The notes under the pieces are model-generated. The model searched no databases. It was not told the origin of the DNA and was given only the letters and a program-made list of their open reading frames with translations. The translations under genes were made by a program, and so were the position numbers. Below, piece by piece: positions 37,245 to 49,512 of a DNA stretch of 64,000 nt. How positions within the stretch are numbered: the first letter of the stretch is position 1; each line of letters begins with the position of its first letter. This stretch comes from Lophium mytilinum (Eukaryota; Ascomycota; Dothideomycetes; Mytilinidiales; Mytilinidiaceae): contig MU004195.1 of the NCBI GenBank assembly GCA_010093605.1, positions 1,011,736-1,075,735 of the forward strand, in the 5' to 3' direction.

Positions 37245-39543
37245 AGCTTAGGCTTTGGGCCAAGATCGGTATGTTAGCAAGCTGTTGATAGTCGGTCAAG
37301 CAGTGAGCAACTTACAGTGTTAACTCAGGAGTGATTGTTGAGGCATACTTCAGAAGGCGATGAGGATATTGCTGCCAGAGACGGTAGACGATAATACCAT
37401 GGCCTGAGAGAAGATCAACCGCTGGAAATCACATTCTTCCGTGAGCGGCAGTGCCTTGCAGTATGCCCAGGCGGTTGACGTGTCTGCCTTGGTACCCGGT
37501 CACCTAGGCGTGGCCGTCTGTAGGTGCGATGAGTGTGGGAAGGCTGAACCGGGCTATGCGTCCTCCACGCAGCAGGCGGTCGTTTACATTCGGTCATGAA
37601 TGAAAGCTCCATCCGCTCATGAATTAAAGCTCCATCCGCTCATGTGTTAAAGATCCATCCGCTCATCTACCTAGCCGTTGAACGTTGTTGTAAGTGTGTA
37701 TGCCCACACCTCTTTGTGCAAAGGCTGACGAATGGCTCAACCCAGGCACCGATATTCGATCAAATGCCACGCGCAAAAACCCCCGAGTTCGGTACAATGG
37801 CCATGGAATACAAAGCCGGCGACAATGTGTGGGTTCATGACGCTGGTGAGCTTCGGCAACATTACCTGCATGATCTCGATACTAGGACTGAACTTGGCTT
37901 TAGGGGTGTGGTGGGAGGGTATAGTGATGAGGGCCGTAGGCTCAAGCGCCCAACGATGTACAGTGGAAATCCCATCACGAAACGAGATTTGGAGCTTTGA
38001 CCACAAGAACATACGGAAGCGGCCGCCGTAAGCGCCAAAAAACGCTTTCCAAGGATAGAATTTGTGTAGAGTTTGCGTAATAGGAGCAGAAGGTCAAGGC
38101 TTCAACGACGAAGACATAGTTGTGCTTAGTATCTGTGCAAAGCAATAGAAAACCTCATGAATCTGCCTCCAGTGTTGTGCCTCAGAATGCGTGGCTTTTG
38201 CTATACTGAGATTATTGGTAGTACCTATATCGCTCACTCTTAAACGGAAGGCATGTGATGCTCCATCTATTCTAGAATACCACCCAACCCCACCCAACCC
38301 CTACCCCTGAGCAGGGGGTGGAAACGATACGTAGACCTCACGACCGCATCGGATTTACGTTTGTATCCCCGGAAGGCATTGGCCTGGGAACAAATTGCAG
38401 GACAGAAATTGGGCAGGGAACAAATCAGGCAAATAGAATGGTGGCTGGGAAAACGCAGCATTCATGCATTCTCTCGTCACTGGAATTCCGTCATTGCGAT
38501 ATCTAATACTTGTGTCATGTATAAATAGGCTACAGTCACTAATAAGATATCTAGCAATACCTGTTAACTCCTACAAGCGTGCCCTGAGATATCGAGTTGC
38601 ATCCGTATACAGGCGTAGGAGTACACGCTACTGGGCTTTGTTGATATGCCACTTTTTCCCTGGCAGCGTCACCATCAAGGGACCCTAGCGCCCGTCTCCT
38701 GTGCCGATCGATGTCTCTATCGCAACCCTAGTTCTGGGTCCGAATGCAATGTCTGGATTGATGTACGAGTTTCATTATATTTTCGACCCTAAACGAAACT
38801 GGATGTCCATTCCGCGAACAACCAGGTCGATTCGCCAAACCTTATCCGGGACGTCCAGTGCCAGTCACTGCAATCAAATCACAGCAACAGCGCACAGAAC
38901 ATGACCTCAACAGAATTATAGTAACTACCTCTGTACCAGTAGCCATACCATCACACAAGAATCTCAACAAAAACAACCTCTTCCACAACTCAACCCACTC
39001 AAAACACGTCCACACATCAACACTCCCCTCAAACTACACCAATTTTCGACTTGGTTATCCACAACCCATTCCATCCTCTCTAATCACCCTCAAATACAAC
39101 AAAACCCGTACATCCACAAAAACCCCATCCCCCACTCTCAGAAAAGTAAAAGAACAGCCGCTTCGCGAGCTATCAAAAGTCCGCTCGGCGCAAAAAGAAA
39201 CAAAAGCAGAAAGAAGAAAAGCCTGAATTAGGTCCTGCTATTCGGACCGCACCCACCACACACCCAGGCGCCAAATTATGCAGAGGTATAGACGCGGAGC
39301 GTTACGCGCGTTCGTGAAAGTCGTGTTAAGGGGAAGGGGGTTGCCGAGCCAAAGAAAGTAAAGAGAAGGAGGAAGTAAGGGGCAAGCTGGCTGTTGAACG
39401 GTAGAGATTCCACTAGCTAAGGTAAAGGATTCCAAAAACCGCGAGGAAAAGTCCAGCTTCTAGCCCTCGCTTAAGCATTTCAGGAGAGTAATTGTTTGGT
39501 ATTATCTCCTGTCGTGCAGGAAAAGCGTCGGGAAGCAGGCACG
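37245..39543. other. Intergenic, about 2.3 kb
   Basis: Between the 5' end of the ankyrin gene and the 3' end of the MGA2/SPT23-type gene. It contains the 23-bp tandem repeat at 37,598-37,666. Short frames at 37,644-38,000 and 38,858-39,226 resemble nothing known. The right part is probably the 3' UTR of the MGA2-type gene. Confidence 0.45.
37598..37666. repeat. Three tandem copies of a 23-bp unit
   Basis: Units start at 37,598, 37,621 and 37,644. Each ends with the core tccatccgctcat after a variable ga.t.aaag part. They lie about 350 bp upstream of the ankyrin gene start. Confidence 0.85.
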
Positions 39544-42500
39544 CTAAGCGATCTCGACGACGCGTTGGATGATGCGAGAGCCGATTGAGGTCGCGACCGA
39601 GGAGATGCCCGAGAAGAGGCTGGGTAGGAGATTGTAGAGCATCATGCCGACGATCAGGATGAGGAGAGGGAACTAGTGGGAAGGATTAGTATGATTTAAA
39701 GTCGTAAGATGGTTGATGTTAGCTTACCCAGAAGAACCATAGGTTCCTGTCTGTAGTGATCCTCTTGAGTTGCAGCGCATGTGCTTCACGCAACGCCTCT
39801 TGCTTCTCCTTCGACAGTGGCTTCCGGCCGATGCGGACATCCAAATCGCCCTTGGCGACTATTGTGAAGCTCGACGATGCTTCGGCGGTCATCTCTGTTG
39901 TAGCAGCCTTTTGGTCCAGTAGCTCTTCAGCTGCGCTGTTGAGCTTCTTGACAATGTTGCTGCTTTCGCCGTGCTCTGGGTATAGGTGATCATACGATGG
40001 CGGAGGTGGCGATGGAGCAGACTGGAAGGGTAGATAGTTGCGCCAGCTAGGCTCTTCGACTACGGTGGCGTTGCTGGAGTCAGACTCAGTGCGTAGTGGA
40101 ACCTGCATTCTGTGGGGGACCAGGGAGCTGATACGACGAACGACGGGAGAGTCCTGGTAGTCCTGAAGGTTCACAGGAAGTTGGAATGTGCGAACGTTCT
40201 GCTGGAATTGCTGGATCTGGGCTGCCAGTTGATTGCCCCAGTTCACGACCGCGGCAGCCGAGATAGGCTGTTGCTCAGGCTCTAGTACCACAGAACGAGG
40301 GTGTTGGATGTGGATCGCAGAACTGTTCCGACGGGAGCGAACCCAGGCACTGGATACCATGGGCTCCTCAGTATCAGTGCCGTCGTCGCCGGTGCTGCTC
40401 TCGCCGGCACCTGCATCTATCACAGATGAATACGCGCTCGCTGAAGCCTGAGAAGGACCTTCCCAAATTGATCTCGTGGATGCAATACTGCTGGCCCGAC
40501 TACGCATCGACGACGCTCCAGCACTCCGAGTCCTTGAATGGTAGGGCGTTCGGTGTAGCATCTCAGATGCCTCGGCACTTGGTGTCAGGTCTTCGGCCAT
40601 GTAGCCACGAAGGCTTCGAACGGTCGGATCTGCACCTCGGAGAATTAAGCGTCGAATGATCTGGGTATGGCCACGCATCGAAGCAACCATCAACGATGTA
40701 TATCCGCCCTTGTCTCGGATGTCGGGATCAGCCCCTCGAGCAAGCAGGCCGGCAACAAGTCGAGTGAAGCCAAGACCCGCAGCCAAGGAGAGCATGGTTG
40801 ATCCATTCTTAAGCTGCAAGTTGTACTGGGGGAGGTAGATGCCGTCGTGCATGTCCAACACATTGAGGATTTCTAGGAACGACTCCTCGGTGGCCGCCTT
40901 GTCCGCTGGAGCAGCTTGTCGGTGTTGGCGGCCAGACTGATAACCATTGTTGGAGTAGCCACCTTGACTGCCCTGGGTCTGGGCAGCTGCTAAGATACTC
41001 CTCATAATGTCTTTCTCTGTACCGGCTCCATTAGATTGCTGAGCCAAAAGCTGCATAGTCAACTCGGTCAGTCTAGCCAACTCGTCATCAACGTATGTGA
41101 ATCTGCCGGTAGATTGAGGCAGGCGGTGCCGCATTCCATCCGGCGCATTCGAAACGAGAGAAACAATAACATCCCCAGCCTGTATACCACGAGGTACCAA
41201 ACACACCAACGTGCTGTTACCCCAATAGGTAGTTGTAGTTGCCAAGTGATCGCCAAACATAGCTTCCATACCACGATGGAAGTTGCTGCCAAGCAGAGTA
41301 ACCTCGTAGCCGCCGTTGATCGAACCTTTCTCGGGAATGATCTTATTGATGGCTGGTGTCATTGAAGGGGCGGCACTCGTCGGAGAGAACGTCTGGTATT
41401 GCGGCTCTGGAGGTTGCTGGAACTGATGCAGGGTAGGCAGTGAGGTCAATACCTGGGGCATTCCACGATCAAAAGCAGTCTGCGTATTGGCGATGGACCG
41501 CTCTGTGGGGCTTCCAGATCTACTGGCGTAGGCGGAGTTCGGAGTGGAAAAGTATGCACTGGGGTCTGGAATTGAAGCATCGTAATTCATATGCGGATTG
41601 CGAGGCTCAAACTTCAGAGGAGCCGGGATCGAAGCCCCCATTGGGTTCGATCTTGCGGTAGTGTTCATGTTCTGCATTGACATCGAAGATGGAATCATTG
41701 GAGCTTCTGGCGACTGCATGAAGGGAGGTTGGTTCAGCGGAAGGGCCGGGGGGAGGCCATTGAGTCCGGCCGAAAGCGGAGCACCAGACATGGGACGAGA
41801 GGCCATCTCATCCAATCGAGTCATACTTAACCCCGATGGGATCTTGTGGTGTGCTGAAGCGCTGGGCTTTCGCTTCTTATTCGGGCCAGTCTGAGCTGAA
41901 GGCGACGCTTGTCTCGAGGCATTCCGGGAGTGCATAGCATGAGATTGATAGCCGGATGGTTTCCCCATCCCTTGCTGAGGCGAATAGGGTGAGAATTGTT
42001 GAGCCATGCCAGCCAGATCCGTAGCTGAGTGATACGGTCGAGGATACTCTGGTCGCATCATGGTTCGCTCGTTCTCGTAGGGGTCCACTGAGCCAAAGCC
42101 TGGGTCACCATAGTGCACAGTCGGGGGCAGAGCGCCTGGGGCCGCCGCCGTCTTGTGGTCATCCGTGATGATGATGGGCTGGGTAATGGCTTGTGCGATG
42201 AGCTGGCCTTGCGAGGTCTTGATGGTGAAGATGACCTGGAAACCGAGCTTCTCGCCATGATGGCGACAGTAGCAAGCGATGCGCATGGGCACGGTGACGT
42301 GTCGTGCATCCGGGGACATGGGCAAAGGCGAGACGGGGGCATTGTCTTTGCCCGCGGCTGAGTCCCACTCCTTGTACTCCTTGTCGTTGAAGAGGACTAC
42401 TCGCTGGGTACCGTATCGCTCCCAAAGTGCTTCGTCCTCCGACTTCTTTGCGCGCTTTCGCCCTGCGCGCTTCTTCTCTCGGGCAATACAGCCTTCGCAA

Positions 42501-43823
42501 ATGCCCACTGGACCACCGTTTAGCGGGTGGCCTGGGTCGTCGTTGATATCGCTGCCAGAGGAAGAGTCACTACTAGACGCTCGTCGCTGCGGTATTAGCT
42601 CCAATCCTGCGGCTCGCCTAAAAGCCTGCTGGACTGCAAGTGGGCCTCCCTTCTGCATCGCACTAGCACAGACCAGTAGAGTTGTCAGCTCCAGGGTCTC
42701 CGGCTTGTTAGCATACTTTTCAACATCTTTTTCATTGGCAAGCAACTTTGCTTTTGAGATGGCGTACGTCGGGAGATGTATGGCTGAGATGCCTGCCGGC
42801 AGCGGGTCGACGGAGAGGGTGATTTTGATCTGGGTCTCGACTCTCGACTTCCCGGTCTCGGACCCGATGTACAAAGCGGCTTGCGTTCCAAGGCCAGGCA
42901 TCTGGCCATTTTGCAAGACTGCGGGAGAGACTGTTGCTCCAAACGGCGACGGTACGGCAGCTGCGTAGGCAGGGTTGTGGCTCTGCGCCCACTGCGAGTT
43001 GGCGTCCCACATTCCGGCCGCCGGCTGACGGTTGCGGGTCATGGGAGACGGGGACTGGTATCCATTGAACATATTCGGAGAATTGTCGCTGGACATTGCA
43101 TTGGCAGAAGAAGGGGAACCGTCGCGCGACTCGGATCCAAGGAAAAAGGCAGCTCTGTTCGGACTGGCCTAATCGCGGGAGATATCAGCCAATGCCAAGA
43201 CCAAGACCAAGACAGACGCTCGAGGACGAAACGCTTACCGTAGAAACCTGATTCCTCATTCCAAAATTCTGCTGCAACTTCGAAGGCGTGATCGTCTGCT
43301 CCTGCGGCAACAGAGGGTCCGGGCTGTTCGGGACACTGAAGTCCGGGAATTGAGAGGCCATTTGCGTTCCCATGGCGTCCACTGCCGGGTCTATCTCTTG
43401 CTTCATTTTGTGCGCCTCCGGAGACAAGCTTCCTTCATGCGTGGCCCACCCCAAATCCATCGTCTCTCCGGTCATCGCAGTTGACGGCTTCCTCTTGCGA
43501 CTGCGTGAGGACTCGGAAGACGAGTCAGGAACTGAGCTTTCTGGTGATGTGGAGGATCCTCCGTCCATGGAACCTGGTTGGAGTCGCTGGCCGTACCCCA
43601 AGAAGTCGCTCTCACTGTACAGTTGCTGCGCCTTCGCAGCCCCTCCCAACATTGGGGTCTCAGGCGGAGCAGGCGACGCAAAGGAATCGTTGAAAAAACG
43701 TGGCGACGTCTCATCGAAAAGAGTAATGTGGCCGCCTTGTTCCCAACTCATTTCGCCGGACGGATCCCCGATCACGTCCCCACCCATGGTCATTCCACCA
43801 TTGAGGAAGTCCTCACCGTCCAT
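39544..43823 (-). CDS. MGA2/SPT23-type membrane-tethered transcription factor (IPT/TIG, ankyrin, C-terminal TM)
   Basis: Three exons, 43239-43823, 39728-43168 and 39544-39672, encode 1,384 residues. After a disordered acidic start comes a conserved region (about 290-530) with a basic patch and a Cys pair, ICEGCIAREKKRAGRK, then an IPT/TIG domain (about 800-890, INKIIPEKGSINGG), two ankyrin repeats (about 981-1,050) and one C-terminal membrane segment (about 1,337-1,360, LWFFW joined across the last intron to FPLLILIVGMMLY). This is the layout of yeast Mga2 and Spt23. These sit in the ER membrane, sense lipid packing and are cut by the proteasome after Rsp5 ubiquitination to release a factor that induces the OLE1 desaturase. 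A PPSY sequence at about 1,251-1,254 could bind an Rsp5 WW domain. Most ascomycetes of this group have one such gene, so I give no paralogue symbol. Confidence 0.9.
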
Positions 43824-45561
43824 GTACGGTGCCAGTATTGCGAGCGTTTACTTTTACAGAGATGCGGGCTGCGGTGAAGAAAGTCTTCACTTGCCGGAGG
43901 AGAGTCCGGTCTCGGGATTCTAATTGGGGATGACACAGCTCGCTTGGGATTTTCAGGTGGAAGGCGCCATGGATGACCGGAGTGTGGCGAAGATGGAGGA
44001 TTGTATTGTGAGGATGAAGTGAGCTTCGCAAGCGTCAGGCCAGCTGCAGTGCGATGATTGTACTGGAAAAATCGTGGTCAGACTCGAGGACGAAGAAGCA
44101 CGCGGAGGCGACGTTTACGGGAGAAGTTTCAACTGCCTCACCGTTCGAGGGTGATGTTGGCGCTGAGGAAGGTCCAAAAGCAACGGCGCAGAGAAGTCGA
44201 GGGTGAGGAGTAGGGAGCGCGTGGAAGAGCAAGAGGGTGTGGCTCAAGAGTCGACAGAGAGAGTGTGGAGAAGGTCGTCGTGGAGGGCAAAGACACCGCT
44301 AAGCCAGGGATGCGGAGGTGTCGCAAGGAGGCCCTAAACTCCTGTTATTACCCGGTACACCGTTTACGCCACTCCGCCGCTCACCCATAGGCAAGGTTCC
44401 ATGGTGCGGGCGCCGTCATCACCATTGTCTGGTACGCGTACATCGACGACTCCTCTTCGCCCAATACCAACAGCTGTTATCTATTTATGACCTTAGAATA
44501 GCAGTGTCTAGCATCAGCTTCCTTCACTGCTGTTGATTACGGCCCCTTGGAACTGTATAGGCGGCCTTATCACGGCAACTCAATGTCTTGCAGGGCCATT
44601 GACCACTACCATCTAGCTGCATTCCCTTACCTGTTTATCTGCCTCACGTTGGATAGCAGGAAGGCCTCGCCACGCCCAAAATAGCGGGTGCTACGATATG
44701 TCTACCCACCTCTAGTATGTGTATCAGATTGTATGCACGAGCGGTGGGAAGTGGGTCCTTTGCTGCATCGTAATCACTATTTCTGCCAGGCCTCCTGTTC
44801 CCTGCACTGCACCGAACCACTCCAAGCGGAAATCTGCATTGTCCGAAGTATTGACAGCGCATTGCCAATAACCGTACGCCGGCTCGCCATCTTCTTGGTT
44901 GCCTCGATGGGAATGCTTCGATTAGACAGAAAACAGGGGCCTTGAAAGCGAGATGTACCAAAGTCGGAACACCTCAATACTTCACGACACAACTGAATCC
45001 TCGTATTGTACGGCACCAGGAATTCCGTATTGCGTAATCTACGTTCTGAACCGAATCTTGGAAACCTTGAGAGGTGACAGCACCCAGCCCACCCTTCCCG
45101 CCCATTAGACTGCGGAGTTGGGACCGAAAGGCTGTCAGAAAGAACGCGGACTAGACGCCACAAGCAAGTCGTAACGGCTACCAAACCAAAGTGGCGTGTA
45201 GGCAAGCTGGAGGGGCGGAGAGATGCGGAGAAGAACTTCCCTCCACGCTTTTCAATTCTCTCTCTAATTCGTGGTAAAACCATGCAAAGAAATTCACTAC
45301 GTTCATGCATCCGTTACGCCATCTGCACATTAGTGCCACAAGCCCTATTCCATCTGCCGATCTACAGTCCCTCTGCAACCACACTCGTGAAAATCTTTAT
45401 CCAAGTCCCCCAATCAGTCCCCCTCTGCCTCTCACATTCACCCCCGCTATCTCCTCACTCACCCATCCCACACACACAAGGGCGTTCCCGGAGCGCTTGA
45501 TATCCAGCCCTCCAGCCCTAAAAGGGTCGTTCCCGCGCGGTGGCGAGAGATCATCCGTTTG

Positions 45562-45648
45562 TACGAAGGACCTCGTTTTTTTTGATGCACAACGCCAAGG
45601 CCAATTTCGCCTAGCGCTTGTGCATCAAAAAAAACGAGGTCCTTCGTA
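45562..45648. repeat. Perfect inverted repeat, two 31-bp arms, 25-base loop
   Basis: The left arm 45,562-45,592 is the exact reverse complement of the right arm 45,618-45,648. Each arm carries an eight-base A or T run flanked by cctcg and gatgcac. The loop is 45,593-45,617. Not at the end of any recognised gene. Confidence 0.95.
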
Positions 45649-46171
45649 TGACATGCAGGCGGCAGGCAGTGCCGTTTTGCGGCTCCGAGTATCATTCCGG
45701 CGGGTACATGCAGGTACAACGTGGTTCAAACCACAGAAAAATATTGCTTGGGACGGATGTGAGATTTCGTGGTTAGCCATATGTATGAGCTGATTGCCTT
45801 CAATCTGGCAATCTCAAGAGCCACTTTTGCTACTTCTAATACCCCATCGAAGGCCCCCCAAACCTGCGATCACCCTGATGACCTAGCCCAAGACTGTGAG
45901 CCGCGGTAGCACACTACACTCTTCTCTTCTTGACTCACTCCAAACATGTGTAATTATTGGTTTCGTTAAATTATTCAGTGATTCACTGCCTAGGCACATC
46001 GTCTTCAAGTGCTACCTAAAGTGTTCTCACAAGCCAACAGCTATCCCTCGGTCCCTCGGATATCCATAGCGAAGACTTGTCAGCCGACCTCAACAGCCAC
46101 GCGGGGCGTAACAAATGTGGTACTTTCATTCTTAATAAGCCGCAATAAGTGTTTAAACCTGTTTACCACGT

Positions 46172-46261
46172 CTTGGGGTGCTTCAATACATTTTCGGAAA
46201 TTGGAACAAAATAGAAGCTCTCCGCTTTGGGCTATATGATAAGTCATTGAAGCACCCCAAG
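46172..46261. repeat. Inverted repeat with 16-bp perfect arms, MITE-like
   Basis: The arm cttggggtgcttcaat (46,172-46,187) is repeated inverted at 46,246-46,261, with a 58-base spacer. The flanks (gtttaccac on the left, cagtggca on the right) match the ends of the MITE-like element at 52,274-52,434. Confidence 0.85.
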
Positions 46262-46798
46262 CAGTGGCAGACCAGTGCCACTTTTTTCATGCGTAGCGTG
46301 ACGAGCACCAGCAATGGAAGCCTCGTCAACCCCTCGCAACCGTCTCCTAATGCAGAACGTCCACCTGGCCTCAATCCCGACTGAAGCCAGATATCCTTAC
46401 TCGGAACCTTTCGACGTACTATTCTCTTCCCAAGGCATCCGTCTACTTCCTTCTCAACGTTTGTGGGCCCCCCAACATAGAATACAAACCAGAATCAAGG
46501 GCAGCAAATGCACTTCACTTCTATACCCATCCTGCTGTGCTGCTAACCCTCCCTGGGGTCGCTTCTCAAGTTTCCCAGTTCTCCAAAACCCCTAGCTTCT
46601 CTCTCCTTCCCACTTCTCAAAAGCCTATGAGCAACAGTAAACCAATTCACGCACATTTATGACGAGGTAATGTTTGTATTATCGGCAACCACAGCCACCT
46701 CCACCTAGCCAAATCCAGCCGCAACTGCATATGTACAACTTGATCATCTCTCATTCGCATCATTCATCATCCATGCCCATGAACCCGCTTCCCCCCGT

Positions 46799-48690
46799 TC
46801 ACGAAATACCCGCAGCCAAGCTCTTCGTCCTATAGTCCTCAAAGCTGGGGAACTGACTGGTAGCGACACCGTTCTTCCTATCTAACTCATCCTGCCACGC
46901 CTGCTCTTCCTCTTCGAAAAGGCGGTTGTACTGCCGCTTCTCGTCGCGGCGGAAGTAGAGGGGTGGTTGTTTGAGCTGGGCGACGGGCTGGGTTATGAGG
47001 ATGTGTTTTGTCGAAGAACCTGTTCGATAACTTAATTAGAACTCCATTGAAGCAAATCAGAAACGATTGTAGTAGAGGAAACATACCTGGCGTCTCGTAC
47101 ATGCAATCATGCAGCAAGCGCTCTAGAACGGTCCTCAACGCTCTCGCTCCAGTTCCCATGCTCGTAGCTGACTTTGCAACCTCCCTCAAAGCACCAGAGG
47201 TGAAGCCCAGCTCTATTCCGCTCAGCTTGAATAGCTGCTCGAATTGGCCTAGCAGGCTATTCCGCGGCTCGGTGAGTACTCTTACTAGCGATTCCTCGTC
47301 GAGCGCAGAGAGCGCGCATGAGATCGGGATCCGGCCAATGAGTTCGGGGATCATGCCGAATTTCTGCAGATCAGAAGGTAACACAAGATCGAGCGTGTTG
47401 TAGATTCTCTTCGCGCTCTCTGATTTCCTGGTTCCTTGTGGTGTCGTAGTCTCTCGAACGAAGAACGGGAGATGCTTCTTGAACATCTCGTCTTCACCAG
47501 TCAACATAGTATCATGAGCATCCTCTTTAGTAGGAGCGCGCCGCACCTCAGCGCCGAATCCAAGCCCACCCTTAGCGACTCGATCTAATACCATTTTGTG
47601 CAGACCTCCAAAAGCCCCGGCGCAAATGAAGAGGATGTTGTCGGTCCTGATGTTGATGACCTCGCCTTTGGTCGCTGGAGGCGCAGCACTTCCATTCTGT
47701 CCGGCCCTGCCGCTGTGGTTTGCGCTCCGCTCCTGATTCACTTTGATCTGAAGTGTTGTTCCCTCGATTATCTTCAGCAGAGCTTGTTGCACGCCTTCGC
47801 CACCGACATCTTTTCCGTGATTCACTCTTGCTGCGGCAATCTTGTCAACCTCGTCGAGAACGATGATGCCACGCTCCGCGGCGGCTATGTCGAAGTTCGC
47901 GGCGGAGATGAGTCGCTGCACGCACACTTCCACATCCTCGCCAATGTATCCGGCTGATGTGAATGGCGTACAGTCGGAGATGCTCACTGGGACGTCGAGG
48001 ACGCGCGCGAGAGTCTTGATCATGAGGGTCTTGCCCACGCCGGAGGGACCAAGTAAGAGGACGTTCGATTTCTCGATTGTGAGCGGGCTAGTATCGATTA
48101 TGGGAGGTTCGGGAACGGGTTCCTGCTTCGGTGGAGGCGCAACTGGTTCGACGGGTTCCGGCTTGGGTGGATCCGGATGAGACGCGAATAGCGGTTTCAA
48201 CGGGGCTATATGTTGCTGTCCTGGATATTCATCTGCGTTAGGATAAGCTCGACATCACTGCATATAGTGGGTGCTCACCCTCGACTGGGTGCCGGTTCCT
48301 CCGCGCATGCTCGGCCTCCAACCTAGCTTGTTCCTCTTCGCGCCGCTGCACCTCCTGGACCCGCTGGTAGTGATTGTAGACTGCAACGCTCAGGACCTTC
48401 TTAGCCCTCTCCTGTCCCACGACGAACTGGTCCAGATGGTCTTTCAGGGCCTTGGGCGTCACCTTCGGCACCCCCGCGATGCTGGCATCTCCCAGCGGTC
48501 CACCCGTGGGCAGACCCGCCTCGTACTCTCCCGTGAAGCCCTGTCCCGAGAAGTCGGATCGTTCGAAGCGGTCTGGGCGTCTTGCGGTTGAATGTAGGGT
48601 TCGGCGCGAGGTGACGGTGGCGAGGGCGATGTACGAGACTCGGACGTGAGGGTGCAAGGCGATGGAGAGCGACAGCGTGGGTCTCGCCAT
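46799..48690 (-). CDS. MCX1: Mitochondrial ClpX-type AAA+ unfoldase
   Basis: Three exons, 48279-48690, 47087-48232 and 46799-47019, encode 592 residues. The N-terminus is rich in Arg, Ser and Thr with no acidic residue in the first 38, as in mitochondrial targeting sequences. The AAA+ core has Walker A GPSGVGKT (about 198-206), Walker B IIVLDEVD (about 260-267) and the GYIGEDVE motif, with a sensor region GRIPISCAL near the end. As in yeast Mcx1, the N-terminal zinc-binding domain of bacterial ClpX is missing. The position of the IGF loop that docks ClpP reads LGF here. Yeast Mcx1 helps haem synthesis by acting on 5-aminolevulinate synthase and has no ClpP partner. A proline-rich insert (about 155-185) precedes the ATPase. 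The gene is divergent from GLC3. The symbol follows the yeast protein. Confidence 0.9.
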
Positions 48691-49512
48691 GATGGCGAGC
48701 TGAAGGGCCTACCCCGTGCAATTAGTAGCTGTGCGAGGTTCTATTCATTCGTGCAGGCGTTGGCAGGTCTCGAGGCGTGGCGGTGGAGCTGTTGTCGAGG
48801 GGGCCTTGGTTCACGATGTAGCTCCACGCGGGGTTAGCTCTGCGGCGCTACCGATAAGCGGGACCAAGCCGGGGGAGGGGAGAGCAGACGGGATAATCCC
48901 ATGGCCACCTCTATATCGACCCGTTTCACGATATTTATGTTCTGTCTGTTTGTTTACTCCCCTAGATATTCACTGTACTTCACAACCCACCAATGACAAT
49001 CGGGCTGTATTGAACCACGGCTTCCCGTATTTATGCACATGCCTAGCTTTAGTACTAAACGAAACTACCACTTATGCAGAATAGCTGCAGCGGCGGGCAG
49101 CAGTGAGATCATAAACATTCCGAAACTCAACACGCGAGACGTGGAGGCAGAGCCGCTGGCAGATACAATACCACAATACCGTAGTAATAAAACAAATCGT
49201 CGCCCAACGGTGAGGTGATCCTGAGCCGGGGCTTTTTATCTCTTCTGCGCGTTGCCCCTCTCAGCGTTAAGGCCAACGTCATTGAGCAGGACCCTGGTTT
49301 GTGGTTGGGAGACGGCCACTACTCTCTTCTCCCATAGCTCCATTCTGTGCACGTCGAACCCCGCAAACTGCAGCTTCCCATCAATGCGCCTCTCCGAATC
49401 ATAGTCTGACTGCCAATCGCTCCGAGACCGACTGAAACCTGCCGCCGTCTGCGAAAACTCATAGATAGCTCGATTGTGCCGCTCCCATCACCTCACAAAA
49501 TATTTTCTCGCC
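48691..49512. promoter_or_regulatory. Divergent promoter region of MCX1 and GLC3
   Basis: An 822-bp region between two outward-reading start codons, so it must hold both promoters. CCCCT/AGGGG pentamers (for example near 48,870, 48,957 and 49,253) match the stress-response element that controls glycogen genes in yeast, but such short motifs are common by chance. Confidence 0.6.

Larger units (their letters stand above)
43824..46798. other. Intergenic, about 3 kb, with inverted repeats
   Basis: The left part is the upstream region of the MGA2/SPT23-type gene. I find no gene I can support. It holds a perfect 31-bp hairpin (45,562-45,648) and a 16-bp inverted repeat (46,172-46,261), listed separately. 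The right end is probably the 3' UTR of MCX1. Confidence 0.5.

Noticed and set aside
38858-39226. A 122-codon plus-strand frame rich in Lys, Thr and Asn
   Set aside because: It lies antisense in the probable 3' flank of the MGA2/SPT23-type gene and has no domain.
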